From Cherax quadricarinatus (taxonomy: Eukaryota; Arthropoda; Malacostraca; Decapoda; Parastacidae): a stretch of 64,000 nt of DNA. The position numbers and the translations under genes are program-made. This document shows, in pieces, positions 9,885-20,670 of the stretch. The notes beneath the pieces were generated by a model, which saw only the letters and a program-made list of their open reading frames with translations, ran no database searches and was not told where the DNA came from. How positions within the stretch are numbered: position 1 is the first letter of the stretch; each line of letters starts with the position of its first letter. The stretch covers positions 9,869,753 through 9,933,752 of the forward strand of contig NC_091293.1 in assembly GCF_038502225.1 (NCBI RefSeq), given 5' to 3'.

Positions 9885-12368
9885 GGTAACTTTAACCACA
9901 ATGAGATCGATTGGGAGAACTTGGAGCCACATGGGGGTCAAGATACATGGAGGGCTAAGATGATGGAGGTGGTACTGGAAAACTTCATGTACCAACACGT
10001 AAGGGACACTACAAGAGAGAGACGAGAGGATGAACCAGCAAGACTGGACTTAGTCTTCACCTTGAGTAGTGCAGATATTGAGGACATCACATATGAAAGA
10101 CCCCTTGGGGCCAGCGATCATGTGGTTTTAAGCTTCAAATACACAGTAGAGCTACAAGTGGAGAGGGAAACAGGAAGGCCAGGACGAATGAAGCCAAACT
10201 ACAAGAAAGGGGACTACACAGGAATGAGGAACTTCCTGAATGGGGTTCAGTGGGACAGAGAACTGGCAGGGAAGCCAGTTAATGAGATGATGAATTATGT
10301 AGCAACAATGTGCAAGGTAGCTGAGGAGAGGTTTGTACCCAAGGGTAACAGGAATAATGAAAAAGCCAGGATGAGCCCATGGTTCACCCAAAGGTGCTGG
10401 GAGGCAAAAACCAAGTGTGCTAGGGAATGGAAGAAATATAGAAGGCAAAGGACACAGGAGAATAAGGAGAGCAGTCGTAGAGCCAGAAACGAATATGCAC
10501 AGACAAGAAGGGAGGCCCAACGACAATATGAAAACGACATAGCAGCAAAAGCCAAATCTGACCCGAAACTCTTATACAGCCACATCAGGAGGAAAACAAC
10601 AGTCAAGGACCAGGTAATCAGGCTAAGGAAGGAAGGAGGAGAGGCAACAAGAAATGACCATGAAGTATGTGAGGAATTCAACAAGAGATTCAAAGAAGTG
10701 TTCACAGAGGAGACAGAAGGGGGCTCTAGAAAGACAGAGAGGTGGGGCACACCACCAAGTGCTGGACACAGTACACACAACCGAGGAAGAAGTGAAGAGG
10801 TTTGTGAGTGAGTTAGATACCTCACAGGCAATGGGGCCAGATAACATCTCCCTGTGGGTCCTGAGAGAGGGAGCAGAGGCGCTATGTGTACCCCTAACAA
10901 CAATATTCAATACATCTATCGAAACAGGGAGATTGCCTGAGGCATGGAAGACAGCAAATGTAGTCCCAATCTTTAAAAAAGAAGACAGACATGAAGCACT
11001 AAACTAAAGACCATTGTCACTGACATGTATAGTATGCAAAATCATGGAGAAGATTATCAGGAGAAGAGTGGTGGAACACCTAGAAACGAATGATCTCATC
11101 AACAGCAGCCAACATGGTTTCAGGGACGGGAAATCCTGTGTCACAAACCTACTGGAGTTCTATGACATGGTGACAGCAGTAAGAGAAGAGAGAGAGGGGT
11201 GGGTGGATTGCATATTCTTGGACTGCAAGAAGGCGTTTGACACAGTTCCACACAAGAGATTAGTGAAAAAACTGGAGGACAAAGCAGGGATAACAGGGAG
11301 GGCACTGCAATGGATCAGGGAATACTTGTCAGGAAGACAGCAGCGAGTCATGGTACGTGGCAAGGTGTCAGAGTGGGCACCTGTGACCAGCGGGATCCCA
11401 CAGGGGTCAGTCCTAGGACCAGTGCTGTTTCTGGTATATGTGAACGATATGACGGAAGGAATAGACTCCGAGGTGTCCCTGTTTGCAGATGACGTGAAGT
11501 TGATGAGAAGAATCACTCGATCGAAGACCAGGCAGAACTACAAAGGGATCTGGACAGGCTGCAGACCTGGTCCAGCAATTGGCTCCTGGAGTTCAATCCC
11601 ACCAAGTGCAAAGTCATGAAGATTGGGAAAGGGCAAAGAAGACCACAGACGGAGTACAGTCTATGGGGCCAGAGACTACAAACCTCACTCAAGGAAAAAG
11701 ATCTTGGGGTGAGTATAACACCAGGCACATCTCCTGAAGCGAACATCAACCAAATAACGGCTGCAGCATATGGGCGCCTAGCAAACCTCAGAACAGCATT
11801 CCGGCATCTTAATAAGGAATCGTTCAGGACCCTGTACACCGTGTACGTTAGGCCCATATTGGAGTATGCGGCACCAGTTTGGAACCCACACCTAGCCAAG
11901 CACGTAAAGAAACTAGAGAAAGTGCAAAGGCTTGCAACAAGACTAGTCCCAGAGCTAAGAGGTATGTCCTACGAGGAGAGGTTAAGGGAAATCAACCTGA
12001 TGACACTGGAGGACAGGAGAGATAGGGGAGACATGATAACAAAATACAAAATACTGGGAGGAATTGACAAGGTGGACAAAGACAGGATGTTCCAGAGATG
12101 GGACACAGCAACAAGGGGACACAGTTGGAAGTTGAAGACACAGATGAATCACAGGGATGTTAGGAAGTATTTCTTCAGCCAGAGTAGTCAGGAAGTGGAA
12201 TAGTTTGGGAAGCGATGTAGTGGAGGCAGGATCCATACATAGCTTTAAGCAGAAGTATGATAAAGCTCACGGTTCAGGGAGAGTGACCTAGTAGCGACCA
12301 GTGAGGAGGCGGGGCCAGGAGCTTGGACTCGACCTCTGCAACCTCCACTAGGTGAGTACAACTAGGTG

Positions 12369-12376
<8 letters not shown>
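9885..12376 (+). pseudogene. LINE-C copy 1 (CR1-like), frameshifted
   Basis: Starts inside the endonuclease at MGNFNHNEIDWENLEPHGG. Then come ERPLGASDHVVLSF, a basic linker (WKKYRRQRTQENKESSRRA), and RT blocks: SLTCIVCKIMEKIIRRRV, HGFRDGKSCVTNLLEF, FLDCKKAFDTVPHKRL (about 11220), GIPQGSVLGPVLF and LFADDVKLMRRI (about 11490). Against the other LINE-C copies I see a frameshift near 10720 (extra G), a stop at 11005 (TAA where a Tyr codon stands elsewhere), a frameshift near 11515, and another near 12185. The 3' end carries two near-copies of CTAGGTGAGTACA leading straight into (AC)n. Dead copy. Confidence 0.88.
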
Positions 12377-12428
<52 letters not shown>

Positions 12429-12445
12429 CACACACACACACGTAC
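12372..12445. repeat. (AC)n microsatellite at LINE-C 3' end
   Basis: An almost pure AC run of about 50 bases after the terminal GTGAGTAC of LINE-C copy 1, followed by an interrupted stretch. It looks like an extension of the LINE-C terminal bases. Confidence 0.9.
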
Positions 12446-12502
12446 TCATATACAACAGGCCTTGTGTCTAATCGACATGTGCCTAGGACAAAATGGTAAC
12501 TA

Positions 12503-12610
12503 ACTAACACACACACACACTCATGTGGAGCAGGGAGAGTGACCTAGAAGCGACAGTGAAGACGCGGGGCCAGGAGCTGCAACAACAACTAGGTGAGTAG
12601 ACACACACGG
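12503..12610 (+). mobile_element. LINE-C 3' tail fragment with its own (AC)n
   Basis: About 85 bases (GAGCAGGGAGAGTGACCTAG through CTAGGTGAGTAGACACACAC) matching the last part of LINE-C, e.g. 12275-12375. It is a heavily 5'-truncated second copy, with a short AC run before it and another after it. Non-coding. Confidence 0.7.
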
Positions 12611-12870
12611 GTTTCCTATGGCTTGGTTGGCAACGCTGTCGCCTCACACTAGTGGAAACGTTGGACATGCTTCGTTAAATATGCTGTCTCTGATCACCTA
12701 GTAGTAAGTAGGTACCCGGGTGTTAGTCACTTTACACCTGCTGTCCCTGTTCACCTAGGAGTGAGTAGATACCTGGGTATTAGTCACCTTACTCCTGCTG
12801 TCCCTGTTCACCTTGCAGTAAGTAGGTTCCTGGGTGTTCGTCACCATACACCTGTTGTCTCTGTTCACCT
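12611..12870 (+). repeat. Degenerate SINE-like repeat with tandem about 60-bp units
   Basis: Begins with a tRNA-head-like stretch (GGCTTGGTTGGCAACGCTGT, then GTGGAAACGTTGGAC), followed by about three units of the type GTAAGTAGGTACCTGGGTGTTAGTCA with CTGTCCCTGTTCACCT. The same unit, reversed, is tandemly repeated at 39865-40135 and occurs once in each SINE of the 40-41 kb cluster. No clear B box, so the head is decayed. Confidence 0.55.
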
Positions 12871-13895
12871 GCACTAGGAAAATCGTAAGGGAACGGATAG
12901 GCCTGCACAGGATATTAAAAATGAGGTCAACTAGAAGTAACAGTAAAGAAACACTGGTAAATAGGCTACACAATTCTGACTGGACAGAGATAACAAATTG
13001 CACGGACATAAACGATGCCTGAGAAAAATTCAAAACAAAGTTTACTACCATCCTTGATAATATTGCACCAGTTAAAGAGAGCAGAATTAATTGAAGAACC
13101 GAACCCTGGATGATTACTGATATATTAGATAATATCAAATTACTGATATATTAGATAATATCAAATTACTGATATATTAGATAATATCAAATTACTGATA
13201 TATTAGATAATATCAAATTACTGATATATTAGATAATATCAAATTACTAATATATTAGATAATATCAAAAAAATTAAGGCAAACAGAACAGGATATTGCA
13301 GCGCTAAATTAATTCCAAAGGTTGAGGAAGAGAGTGCAGAGGCAAGGCACTCTTGCTCAAAAATCGAAGAATACAAGAATAACCCCAGAATGCTCTGGCA
13401 ATAATTAAATTAGTTGGGGCATATAGCCATAAACCCGGAGATAGATCTAACATAGTACTAAATATCTATAACGAGGTATGCCACGAAACAACCAAAGTGG
13501 CAGATTGTTTTAATTCCTACTTCACAACTGTCGCATCAACACTGGTAAGTAAACTACCAGCTGCATCAGGTACCTTTTAACACAGACTCTGATAAGTTTA
13601 AAACATATTATACCAGTAAAGGAGTAACCCCAAACAATTGTCAACTAGTAAGTGTATCTCATGACTTTGTGAAAATAGAGCTCAACAGGTTAACCCAACT
13701 AAGAGCACCGGCCCAGATAACTTCCTGTCTAAGTTCCTAAAAGATGGTGCTTCTGAATTGCCAGTCCCCATTGTTCACATAATAAATTTGTCCATCACCA
13801 CTAATACCGTACCAGAGGGGTTCGAAGAGGCCAGAGTTACTCCCATCTTCAAGAAAAATAGTAGGTCTGATGTAAGCAATTATAGGCCTGTTAGT
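12871..13895 (+). pseudogene. LINE-N relic (L2/CR1-like RT), heavily decayed
   Basis: Scattered coding traces of another LINE: an N-terminal linker (LVNRLHNSDWTEI; KFTTILDNIAPVKESRI near 13020-13090), then FNSYFTTVAS (about 13510), and RT blocks (IINLSITTNTVPEGFEEA; VTPIFKKN; NYRPVSL, 13758-13900). Several stops and frameshifts, plus a 26-bp tandem expansion inside it. It ends at 13895 where the 3' end of LINE-B2 begins, sharing a TTTACCTGG-like stretch. No catalytic RT motif remains. Confidence 0.7.
13115..13270. repeat. 26-bp tandem repeat, 6 copies
   Basis: Unit TACTGATATATTAGATAATATCAAAT; copies start at 13115, 13141, 13167, 13193, 13219 and 13245. All but the last are identical by eye. 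The first copy reads, in the LINE-N frame, as part of the linker (ITDILDNIK), so the array arose by duplication of LINE coding sequence. Confidence 0.95.
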
Positions 13896-14840
13896 TTACC
13901 TGGAGTTTACCTGGAGAGAGTTCCGGGGGTCAACGCCCCCGCGGCCCGGCCTGTGACCAGGCCTCCTGGTGGATCAGAGCCTGATCAACCAGGCTGTTAC
14001 TGCTGGCTGCACGCAATCCAACGTACGAGCCACAGCCCGGCCCTGACACTTATTGTATTGTCTCTTAACGTGCTAGTGACACCCCTGCTTTTCATCGTCT
14101 GCCAAGTCGCTTTCGTAGCGAGTGATTTTCGTGTGCAAGTTCGGTACTAGCCCCTCTAGGATTTTCCAGGTGTATATAATCATGTATCTCTCCCGCCTGC
14201 GTTCCAGGGAACACAGCTTCAGGAACTTTAAGCGCTCCCAGTAATTGAGGTGTTTTATCTCCGTTATGCGCGCTGTGAAGATTCTCTGTACATTTTCTAG
14301 GTCAGCAATTTCACCTGCCTTGAAAGGTGCTGTTAGTGTGTAGCAATATTCCAGCCTAGATAGAACAAGCGACCTGAAGAGTGTTTCATGGGCTTGGCAT
14401 CCCTAGTTTTGAAGGTTCTCATTAACCATCCTGTCATTTTTCTAGCAGCTGCGATTGATATAATGTTATGGTCCTGTAAGGTGAGATCCTCCGACATGAT
14501 CACTCCCAGGTCTTTGACGTTGGTTTTTTGCTCTATTTTGTGGCCGGAATTTGTTTTGTACTCTGATGAAGTTTTAATTTCCTCGTGTTTATCATATCGG
14601 AGAAGTTGAAATTTCTCATCGTTGAACTTCATATTGTTTTCTGCAGCCCATTGAAAGATTTGGTTGATGTCCGCCTGGAGCCTTGCAGTGTCTGTACTGG
14701 AAGACACTGTCATGCAGATTCGGGTGTCATCCGCAAAGGAAGACACGGTGCTGTGGCTGACATCCTTGTCTATGTCAGATATGAGGATGAGAAACAAGAT
14801 GGGAGAGAGTACTGTGCATTGTGGAACAGAGCTTTTCACC
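13896..14840 (-). pseudogene. LINE-B2 copy, 5'-truncated (minus)
   Basis: A subfamily relative of LINE-B1. The minus frame 14333-14839 encodes the RT core: MKSSVPQCTVLSPILFLIL, SSFADDTRICM (about 14730) and DLGVIMSEDLTLQDHN. The rest of the C-terminal region to 13896 is recognisable but frameshifted. It begins at the conserved SSVPQGT block, so the first RT half and the endonuclease are missing. Its 3' end differs from LINE-B1 (CTCTCCAGGTAAACTCCAGG), marking a separate subfamily shared with 45781-46400. Its 5' edge touches the 3' end of the next LINE-B copy. Confidence 0.82.
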
Positions 14841-15086
14841 GTACCTGGATTACCTGGAGGTTACCTGGAGGTTATTCCGGGGATCAACGCCCCCGCGGCC
14901 CGGTCCATGACCAGGCCTCCCGATGGATCAGGGCCTGATCAACCAGGCTGTTACTGCTGGCCGCATGCAGTCCAACGTACGAGCCATAGCCCGGCTGATC
15001 CGGCACTGACTTTAGGTATCTGTCCAGGTCTCTCTTGAAGGCAGTCAGGGGTTTATTGGCAATTCCCCTAATGCTTGATGGGAGGC
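14841..15086 (-). mobile_element. LINE-B copy 3, 3'-terminal piece (nest outer layer)
   Basis: The last about 245 bp of a minus LINE-B element: terminal CCAGGTAA-type repeats at 14841-14870, then the C-terminal coding end. It stops at GAGGC (15082-15086), where the BEL 5' LTR begins. The continuation resumes after the 3' LTR at 25416 with a second GAGGC, and the join reads GAGGCTGTTGAACAGTCTTG, as in uninterrupted LINE-B copies. Confidence 0.88.
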
Positions 15087-16162
15087 TGTAAAGAAATTTT
15101 CTCCAGGAGGGGGTTATCAGCCCCCTTCAGCCCCTTTCAGCCAATTTCAGCCCTGAGGGGCCCAGCCCTCTCAGAAGGGGCAAGCATCTTGTTTACTGTT
15201 ACAGCGAGTAATTGATCGCAGATGCAGTACGAGTATGCGACGTGGTCAAGCGACCGCCGCTCCTTGCAGTCCAGTGTTGCAGAGTGTATTTTAATAAGAG
15301 ACAGTACATCTCTTACCTTAGCAGGACAATTAAGGAAAATCCTGCTCCCACTTTATTACCATAATAAAGATAGTGAACATTGTTGTCTATGCTTAAGACA
15401 GCAAGAATCAAACATTCTGCTTTGCTTCATCGAGGAAGTGGCAAGCAAGCAAAAGTACTATGTCAGCTTTTCCTTTGTGCTGGGGGCAGCAACGGCGTGG
15501 GGTGCTGTGGCATCTTCAGATTACTTTTGACTCTACTGAGAGTGACACTGATGCCAGGATAACCAAAAAGAATGATCTGTGCGTTTGTGTGAACAAAGTG
15601 TTTCATAAAACACAATAAACACTTAAGAGAAGTGTGATCAGCTTCTTTAGTGATAAGATTGTGAACAATAAAGACAAATCTTGTGGAACATAGTGTACCA
15701 GTGTGCATATTCCTAGACTATGGAAGACGTGGACGTCCAAGGACACTTCACCTTCTATCAAGTCACCAAAATCTGTCGAAGGTGTGAAGAACACCATAGC
15801 TCATGCTACAAGAGCAAGGTAGGTTATGAATTTCTTGTATTACAGGGGACTGCGCAGTTCTTGAGCCGCAAGGAGTTTGTAATCAACCTATAGTCGGCAG
15901 TTAGGTGCGGACTTTTGAGTCCACACAAGTAAGTTTGTCAGCCATCAGTGAATGAAATATGCTGACATAACACCCCCTAGGGGTAAATTATTGTTTACAT
16001 AATATGGTCTATTCCAGCCCGTTGAGAGATGATCATGACAACAATTCAAGACCTCGTCTGCAGGGGCGGCTGTGTAGACGATTTGCTGTCTTTTATCAAC
16101 TAAGTGTTCACTATATTTAAATTTATAAATTATATCTTAGTTGGTAAACATATTTCTCAACA
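15087..16162 (+). repeat. BEL 5' LTR
   Basis: 1,076 bp, starting TGTAAAGAAATTTTCTCC (the other LTR has TGTGGAG) and ending TTTCTCAACA. AATAAA-like signals occur at about 15613 and 15667. Short ORFs inside it are duplicated in the 3' LTR and carry no recognised domain. Confidence 0.92.
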
Positions 16163-16165
16163 TAT

Positions 16166-16183
16166 TGGTCGTGCTCGAACCGG
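16166..16183 (+). other. BEL primer binding site
   Basis: TGGTCGTGCTCGAACCGG, three bases after the LTR's terminal CA. Its complement would be a tRNA 3' end with CCA and a T-loop GGTTCGA, as expected for a tRNA-primed LTR element. The tRNA species is not identified. Confidence 0.75.
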
Positions 16184-16967
16184 ATAAAGGCCACACTGTG
16201 GTCCAAATATGTTGTACTACAGTGTACAAATAACCTACGAGCCAAGGTCCTTCGAGAAAAGCTGTAAAACTAGTGTTTTGCAATTTAAATCAGTATAAAT
16301 GAATCCCTCCAGACTCAATCACAGAGAATGGGTAGCCAAAAGAAAACGGGCGCTCACCCAGCGTTCACCCAAAGAAAACGGGAGCTGGGTGACTCACCCA
16401 ACAAGAAAACGGGGGATGGCACCCTGCATCCACTGCTCCAATCTCGAAAATCGCTGACTACGACAACGACAACCCAACTGATGTTCAGTTTGTCTGAGTG
16501 TATATACACATAGTGTTTATAATGTTTATAAACAGAAATTAAGAGACAAGATTGTGTTAAAGTTTGTTTCTTATAGATCTACCTGTTATATTAAAGGAAC
16601 TTATATATAAAGTGTAAGCTTTCAAATACATATTAACAGTGACATTTATATATGTGTAAGTAATATTCACGGGTAATTTACAGTTATACAGTGACATTTA
16701 TAGTGTATAGTGAATGAAGTGTATAGCATCGTTATTTACGATTAATCATCGTGGTCAGGCTGACACAGCAAACTCAAGCCATAAACACCAGCCACATGTA
16801 CTGTGTACCCTTCATGGTCATTGACCCTGAGGTTAAGCTTAGTGGGTCAGTAGCGTCTGACTCGATTATTGCTGACTTAAGCATTACAAAAACTCAGCTG
16901 TTTATAGCAGTACAGTGTTTTTTAAACACTCTAAGTGTGGTGCTAGAATTTTCAGTATACCATTAAA

Positions 16968-18200
16968 ATGGCTTGTTTGAAAACTCAGTTTCAGTCTTTA
17001 CAGACTAAGATTACACAATTAGAAAATCTAATTTCAGTCTGTATAGGATTAACTCAAGATACAAACATAGATTTTGATGATCTTGAGGTCAAATTTGAAT
17101 TACTTACACAACGTCTGAAAATAATTAATTCAGACTATACAGATTATGAAAAGGAATTTCTTGAATCAGATCCATCTGAGGATGAAATTAAAAATGTTTT
17201 GGATACCTTTAGTAATCAACAATTAAGGTGGACAGGAGTACAGGCTATCTGCCGCAAAACTCTGTCACAGAGACCTAATGTAACTAGTGGTTAAACACCT
17301 GTTACACCTGCAACAACAACAAGTGTACCATTACCAAGTTTACCTACCTTGTCATTACCTATTTTCCAAGGTCATAATTACGAAGAATTCATTAGTGGTT
17401 TTCAGTCTATAGTAAATTCACGAACTGACATAGATGAGATTGCTAAGTTCAATTATCTTAAATGTCTTGTGAAGGGAGAACCCTATGAACTTATTAAGTC
17501 ATTTCCGGTGGTTAAAGGCAATTATCAAAGAGCCTTACGTGTCTTAGCAGACAATTACTTTGATGCTGACAAGGCCAGAGTTAGACATGCAGTCTTAATA
17601 TCAAGCTTGAAGCCACCCAAACATTTTTCAGACTTACAGGCATTTAGAATCACATTAGACAATAGTTGCAGATCTCGAGGTGCTAAATATGACCTAAGGC
17701 AATGTGATTGGTTTATCAGTGGTATTGTACAAGATAAGTTGTCACCACAAACTATTGAACGATTAAATATTATGTTCAATAAACGCTATTTCACTTGTGA
17801 AGAAATTAGCAATGGTTTACAAACAATAGTTTCATGCATGCAAGCAACGAGACAAGATGAAGAATCCACAAATCCAGTGGATAACAAACCTTCAACTCAG
17901 TATAAAAAGAGTATACCTACTCCCACTAAACCACATAATGGGAAATCCCATATAGGCATTTATCAAGCTGTGAATACAACAGACGGTAAACAGACTGTCA
18001 CACATAAACGTACTCCAAAATGTGTACTTTGTGATGGAACACATTGGGCACAGTATTGTATTCAATACACATCAATGGAGGCACGTAAACAACGTGTTCA
18101 TCAGCTGAAAAGGTGCATCAAGTGTTTAGGTGAACACAAGGGAGGAAAATGCTCATTGAAGAAGTGTTTTAAATGCATTATGCCCAAATACTTTTGCTGA
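16968..18200 (+). pseudogene. BEL gag, one in-frame stop, 3' frameshift
   Basis: Capsid-type gag protein. It starts at ATG 16968 (MACLKTQFQSLQTK, a likely coiled coil), reaches a TAA at 17292-17294, and resumes in the same frame (PIFQGHNYEEFISGFQSIV), giving the conserved BEL/Pao gag block of the DUF1759 type. Cys/His clusters near the end (CVLCDGTHWAQYC; CIKCLGEHKGGKC; CFKC) are zinc knuckles. The frame breaks near 18190, after CFKC, where the pol frame should follow. The region 16184-16967 upstream is leader with only short ORFs and nothing I recognise. Confidence 0.85.
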
Positions 18201-18587
18201 ACAGCAGCAGACTTCCACAGAATCAGGAAGTCAACAAGCAACAGCATTAAATGTGAGAGATAAGTTTAAAGCAACTGCTCTCCCGATAGCTCGAGTTGAG
18301 TTATCTAATAAATCACACAAAACCAATGTGCTAACACTATTTGATCAAGGCTCACAAAGGTCCTTCATAAGAAGAACAGTGTTACAGAAACTGAATAAAC
18401 AACCCTATGCCAAAATACAGTTAGACATTGCTGTTTTTTTCCACAATTCTGGTAAACAGACATATGACCTAGCCAGAATCACTATTGGTCTAGGAAACAG
18501 GAAAATGACAGTAGAAGCTGTGGTAGTAGATGATTTGCCTAAGTCTGTGCAGATCCAGGGATTAAAAGAAACAGTTGCAGCACTGAA
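18201..18587 (+). pseudogene. BEL protease region, interrupted
   Basis: Aspartic-protease region of pol. The frame from 18253 reads RVELSNKSHKTNVLTLFDQG followed by SQRSFI. The D-x-G-S-Q-R-S-F motif is the BEL protease active-site region, with DQG in place of DTG or DSG. Coding stops at 18587, where the 2,078-bp insertion begins, and continues at 20671 (KVKLACPDVQ, DLIIGSDYY). Removing 18588-20670 restores the frame exactly. Confidence 0.82.
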
Positions 18588-20665
18588 GGGGGGGCCAAGG
18601 CAATTTCCGTGCACGCTCAACCAAAAATCGAAAATTATGGAAATTGAGTTATATATACCGAAAAATAGCTTAACTCTTTGGCAACACAATGGTACCAGAA
18701 TGAATGTTCTACGACGTTTCTACAAGAAATTACAGTCATTTATATGAGGTAAGGTGACAGTGATATTGGTAGCGAGTCTGCTCACAGCCCATATATATTT
18801 TGGAAATTTTTCCTTGTTTTTTATCGCTTTTTCTTGCATTATACTTTCTAATATAATAACTGACTACTTGGCATCATAAAACTGAAGTTAGTTTAATAGT
18901 TTAATATGTTTATTATGCACCCCATACCCATCCTGTGGGCGGTAGTCAAAAGATTACAGAGGTACATAATTGGTCCAGGGACTGGACTCCAAAGTTTTGA
19001 TAGCTGAGCAAGTTACAAAGGTAATGAACTAGATCTGGTCATAATCATGACCAAGTTACAAAGGTAATGAGCTCCAGGTAGAGCTGGTCACACTCATGAA
19101 TAATTGCAAAGGTAATGAATCATAAACACATTAATCATGAGAATTTACAAAGGTAATGAGCTCCAGGTAGAGCTGGTCAAAATCATGACAAGTTTCAAAG
19201 GTAATGAATGATAAACACGTTATGACATGATTACAATCATAAACAAATTACAGAGTAATGAGCAGTTAACAAACATAGCAGGGAATTCATCCATTGCCCC
19301 AACAACAGATGTTGCTAGGTGCCTGTCTCTCCTCGGCAGACAGCCATTGCAAACAGCAGCAAGTTGCCCCGGGATCTGCTGCTTGCATGAGCACCATCGA
19401 CCCTCCCCAAGAGGTCCAAGAAGCCAGTGGCTCCGTTAGCAGCCCGATGGAGAGCTGTCCTAGGGACATGGCAACGTCCTGGTGGACGCCAAGTTGACTG
19501 AAGATCCCAGGCCCTCGTGTGCACGGATGTTGAAGCTTGAGGAACTGAGTACACACTGCCTGTGGCACACCTGACAGCTGCCTCGCGGTCGAACTCCACA
19601 ATGCTGTCCCTGTAGTAGAAGTTCCTGTGAGCCCGGCACTCCCTGCAGTGCCATCGCTGACATCGTGGGTTAGGGGAGAAGTACCCTCTATAGATGGGGT
19701 GGCGCTGGGAGATGGGTGGGTGAGGCGGAGCTTATCCCTAGATTGAGCAACAGTCATTAATCATATCATAATGCGCGGAAGGGTTGCCGCGCCAGGAGAA
19801 ATTACTTCATTATTACGCTTATATCAGCTTATATATCAACTCTACGGCTTATTTATCTATCAGAATTCATCTAATATGATATAATAAACACTCTAAATAA
19901 CATACAAACATGTTATATACTATAGACTGAATAAAATAGGCCGTAATATGGCGAGAGATTATCCGGAATGTTTCGATATAAATGAGTTACTCCTCTCCAT
20001 GTCGTCTTTGAGTAAGAGAAAACGGTGTTTTGAAGAGGATAACTGCACTAGAATATCAGTTTACTAAGAAATACACCCAAACAAACGCGATTTTCGCGAT
20101 TTTTTTTTTTTTTTTGAGACGGGGGGCCGCCCGGCGCTCCCGGCGCTCCCGGCCAATATCTCGGAAGTAACTTATTTACCTAATGTACCTATTTATGCCT
20201 TTATTACTTAGTTAAATGGAATAATATTCACAGAAATTGTAGAATAATGATTTCTCTAATTACTCCCATTTCATTTTTGGAAATATTCCAAATACTTTCG
20301 GAGTTATGTTGGAGTAAAAGGGCAGATTTTTTGCAACATTCCAGGAACTAACAAACTTTTTATTTTTTTGTGAAATAAAGATAAGTTATTTAGAGGCAAG
20401 GTTTCTGGGGAAAATACGTATAAGCATTGTTCTCTCGGCACCAAGTCTCCAAACTACCTTACATCGTCCCATGTAGGAATAAATCGACCCCCAAGGGCCT
20501 TTTCAAAAAATCAGTCCTTTTTCAGTCTTTTCTCAGTTGTTGTTTGAGGTATATTTTTGATAAATATTTTCAAGAAAGAGTGAAAACACTTTGCCTTGTG
20601 CACCAAAACTGGAGGAAATCGGACGATAAACAAAAAAGCAACATTTTTTTTTGCCCGAGGGCCCC
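18588..20665. mobile_element. 2,078-bp insertion with 5-bp target duplication, unknown DNA transposon type
   Basis: Interrupts BEL pol between direct repeats CTGAA (18583-18587 and 20666-20670). The ends are imperfect inverted repeats: GGGGGGGCCAAGGCAA on the left, and GGGGCCCTCGGGCAA reading in from the right. No transposase is recognisable, so it would be non-autonomous. Inside: a piece of LINE-M 3' end at 18900-18975 (minus); loose repeats of CAAAGGTAATGA with GAGCTCCAGGTAGAGCTGG at 19010-19260; a GC-rich stretch at 19290-19740 with minus ORFs of 94-156 codons that I cannot assign; a T-run; and a GC block (GGCGCTCCCGGCGCTCCCGG, about 20131-20150). The composite content suggests further nesting. 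The superfamily is not identified. Confidence 0.7.
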
Positions 20666-20670
20666 CTGAA

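Noticed and set aside
19287..19757. Possible gene of 94-156 codons in the GC-rich stretch
   Set aside because: Open frames exist on both strands and none shows a motif; GC-rich DNA is often open by chance. Kept only as part of the insertion.
20098..20160. T-run plus GC block as a promoter or terminator
   Set aside because: No supporting elements; lies inside an unclassified insertion.
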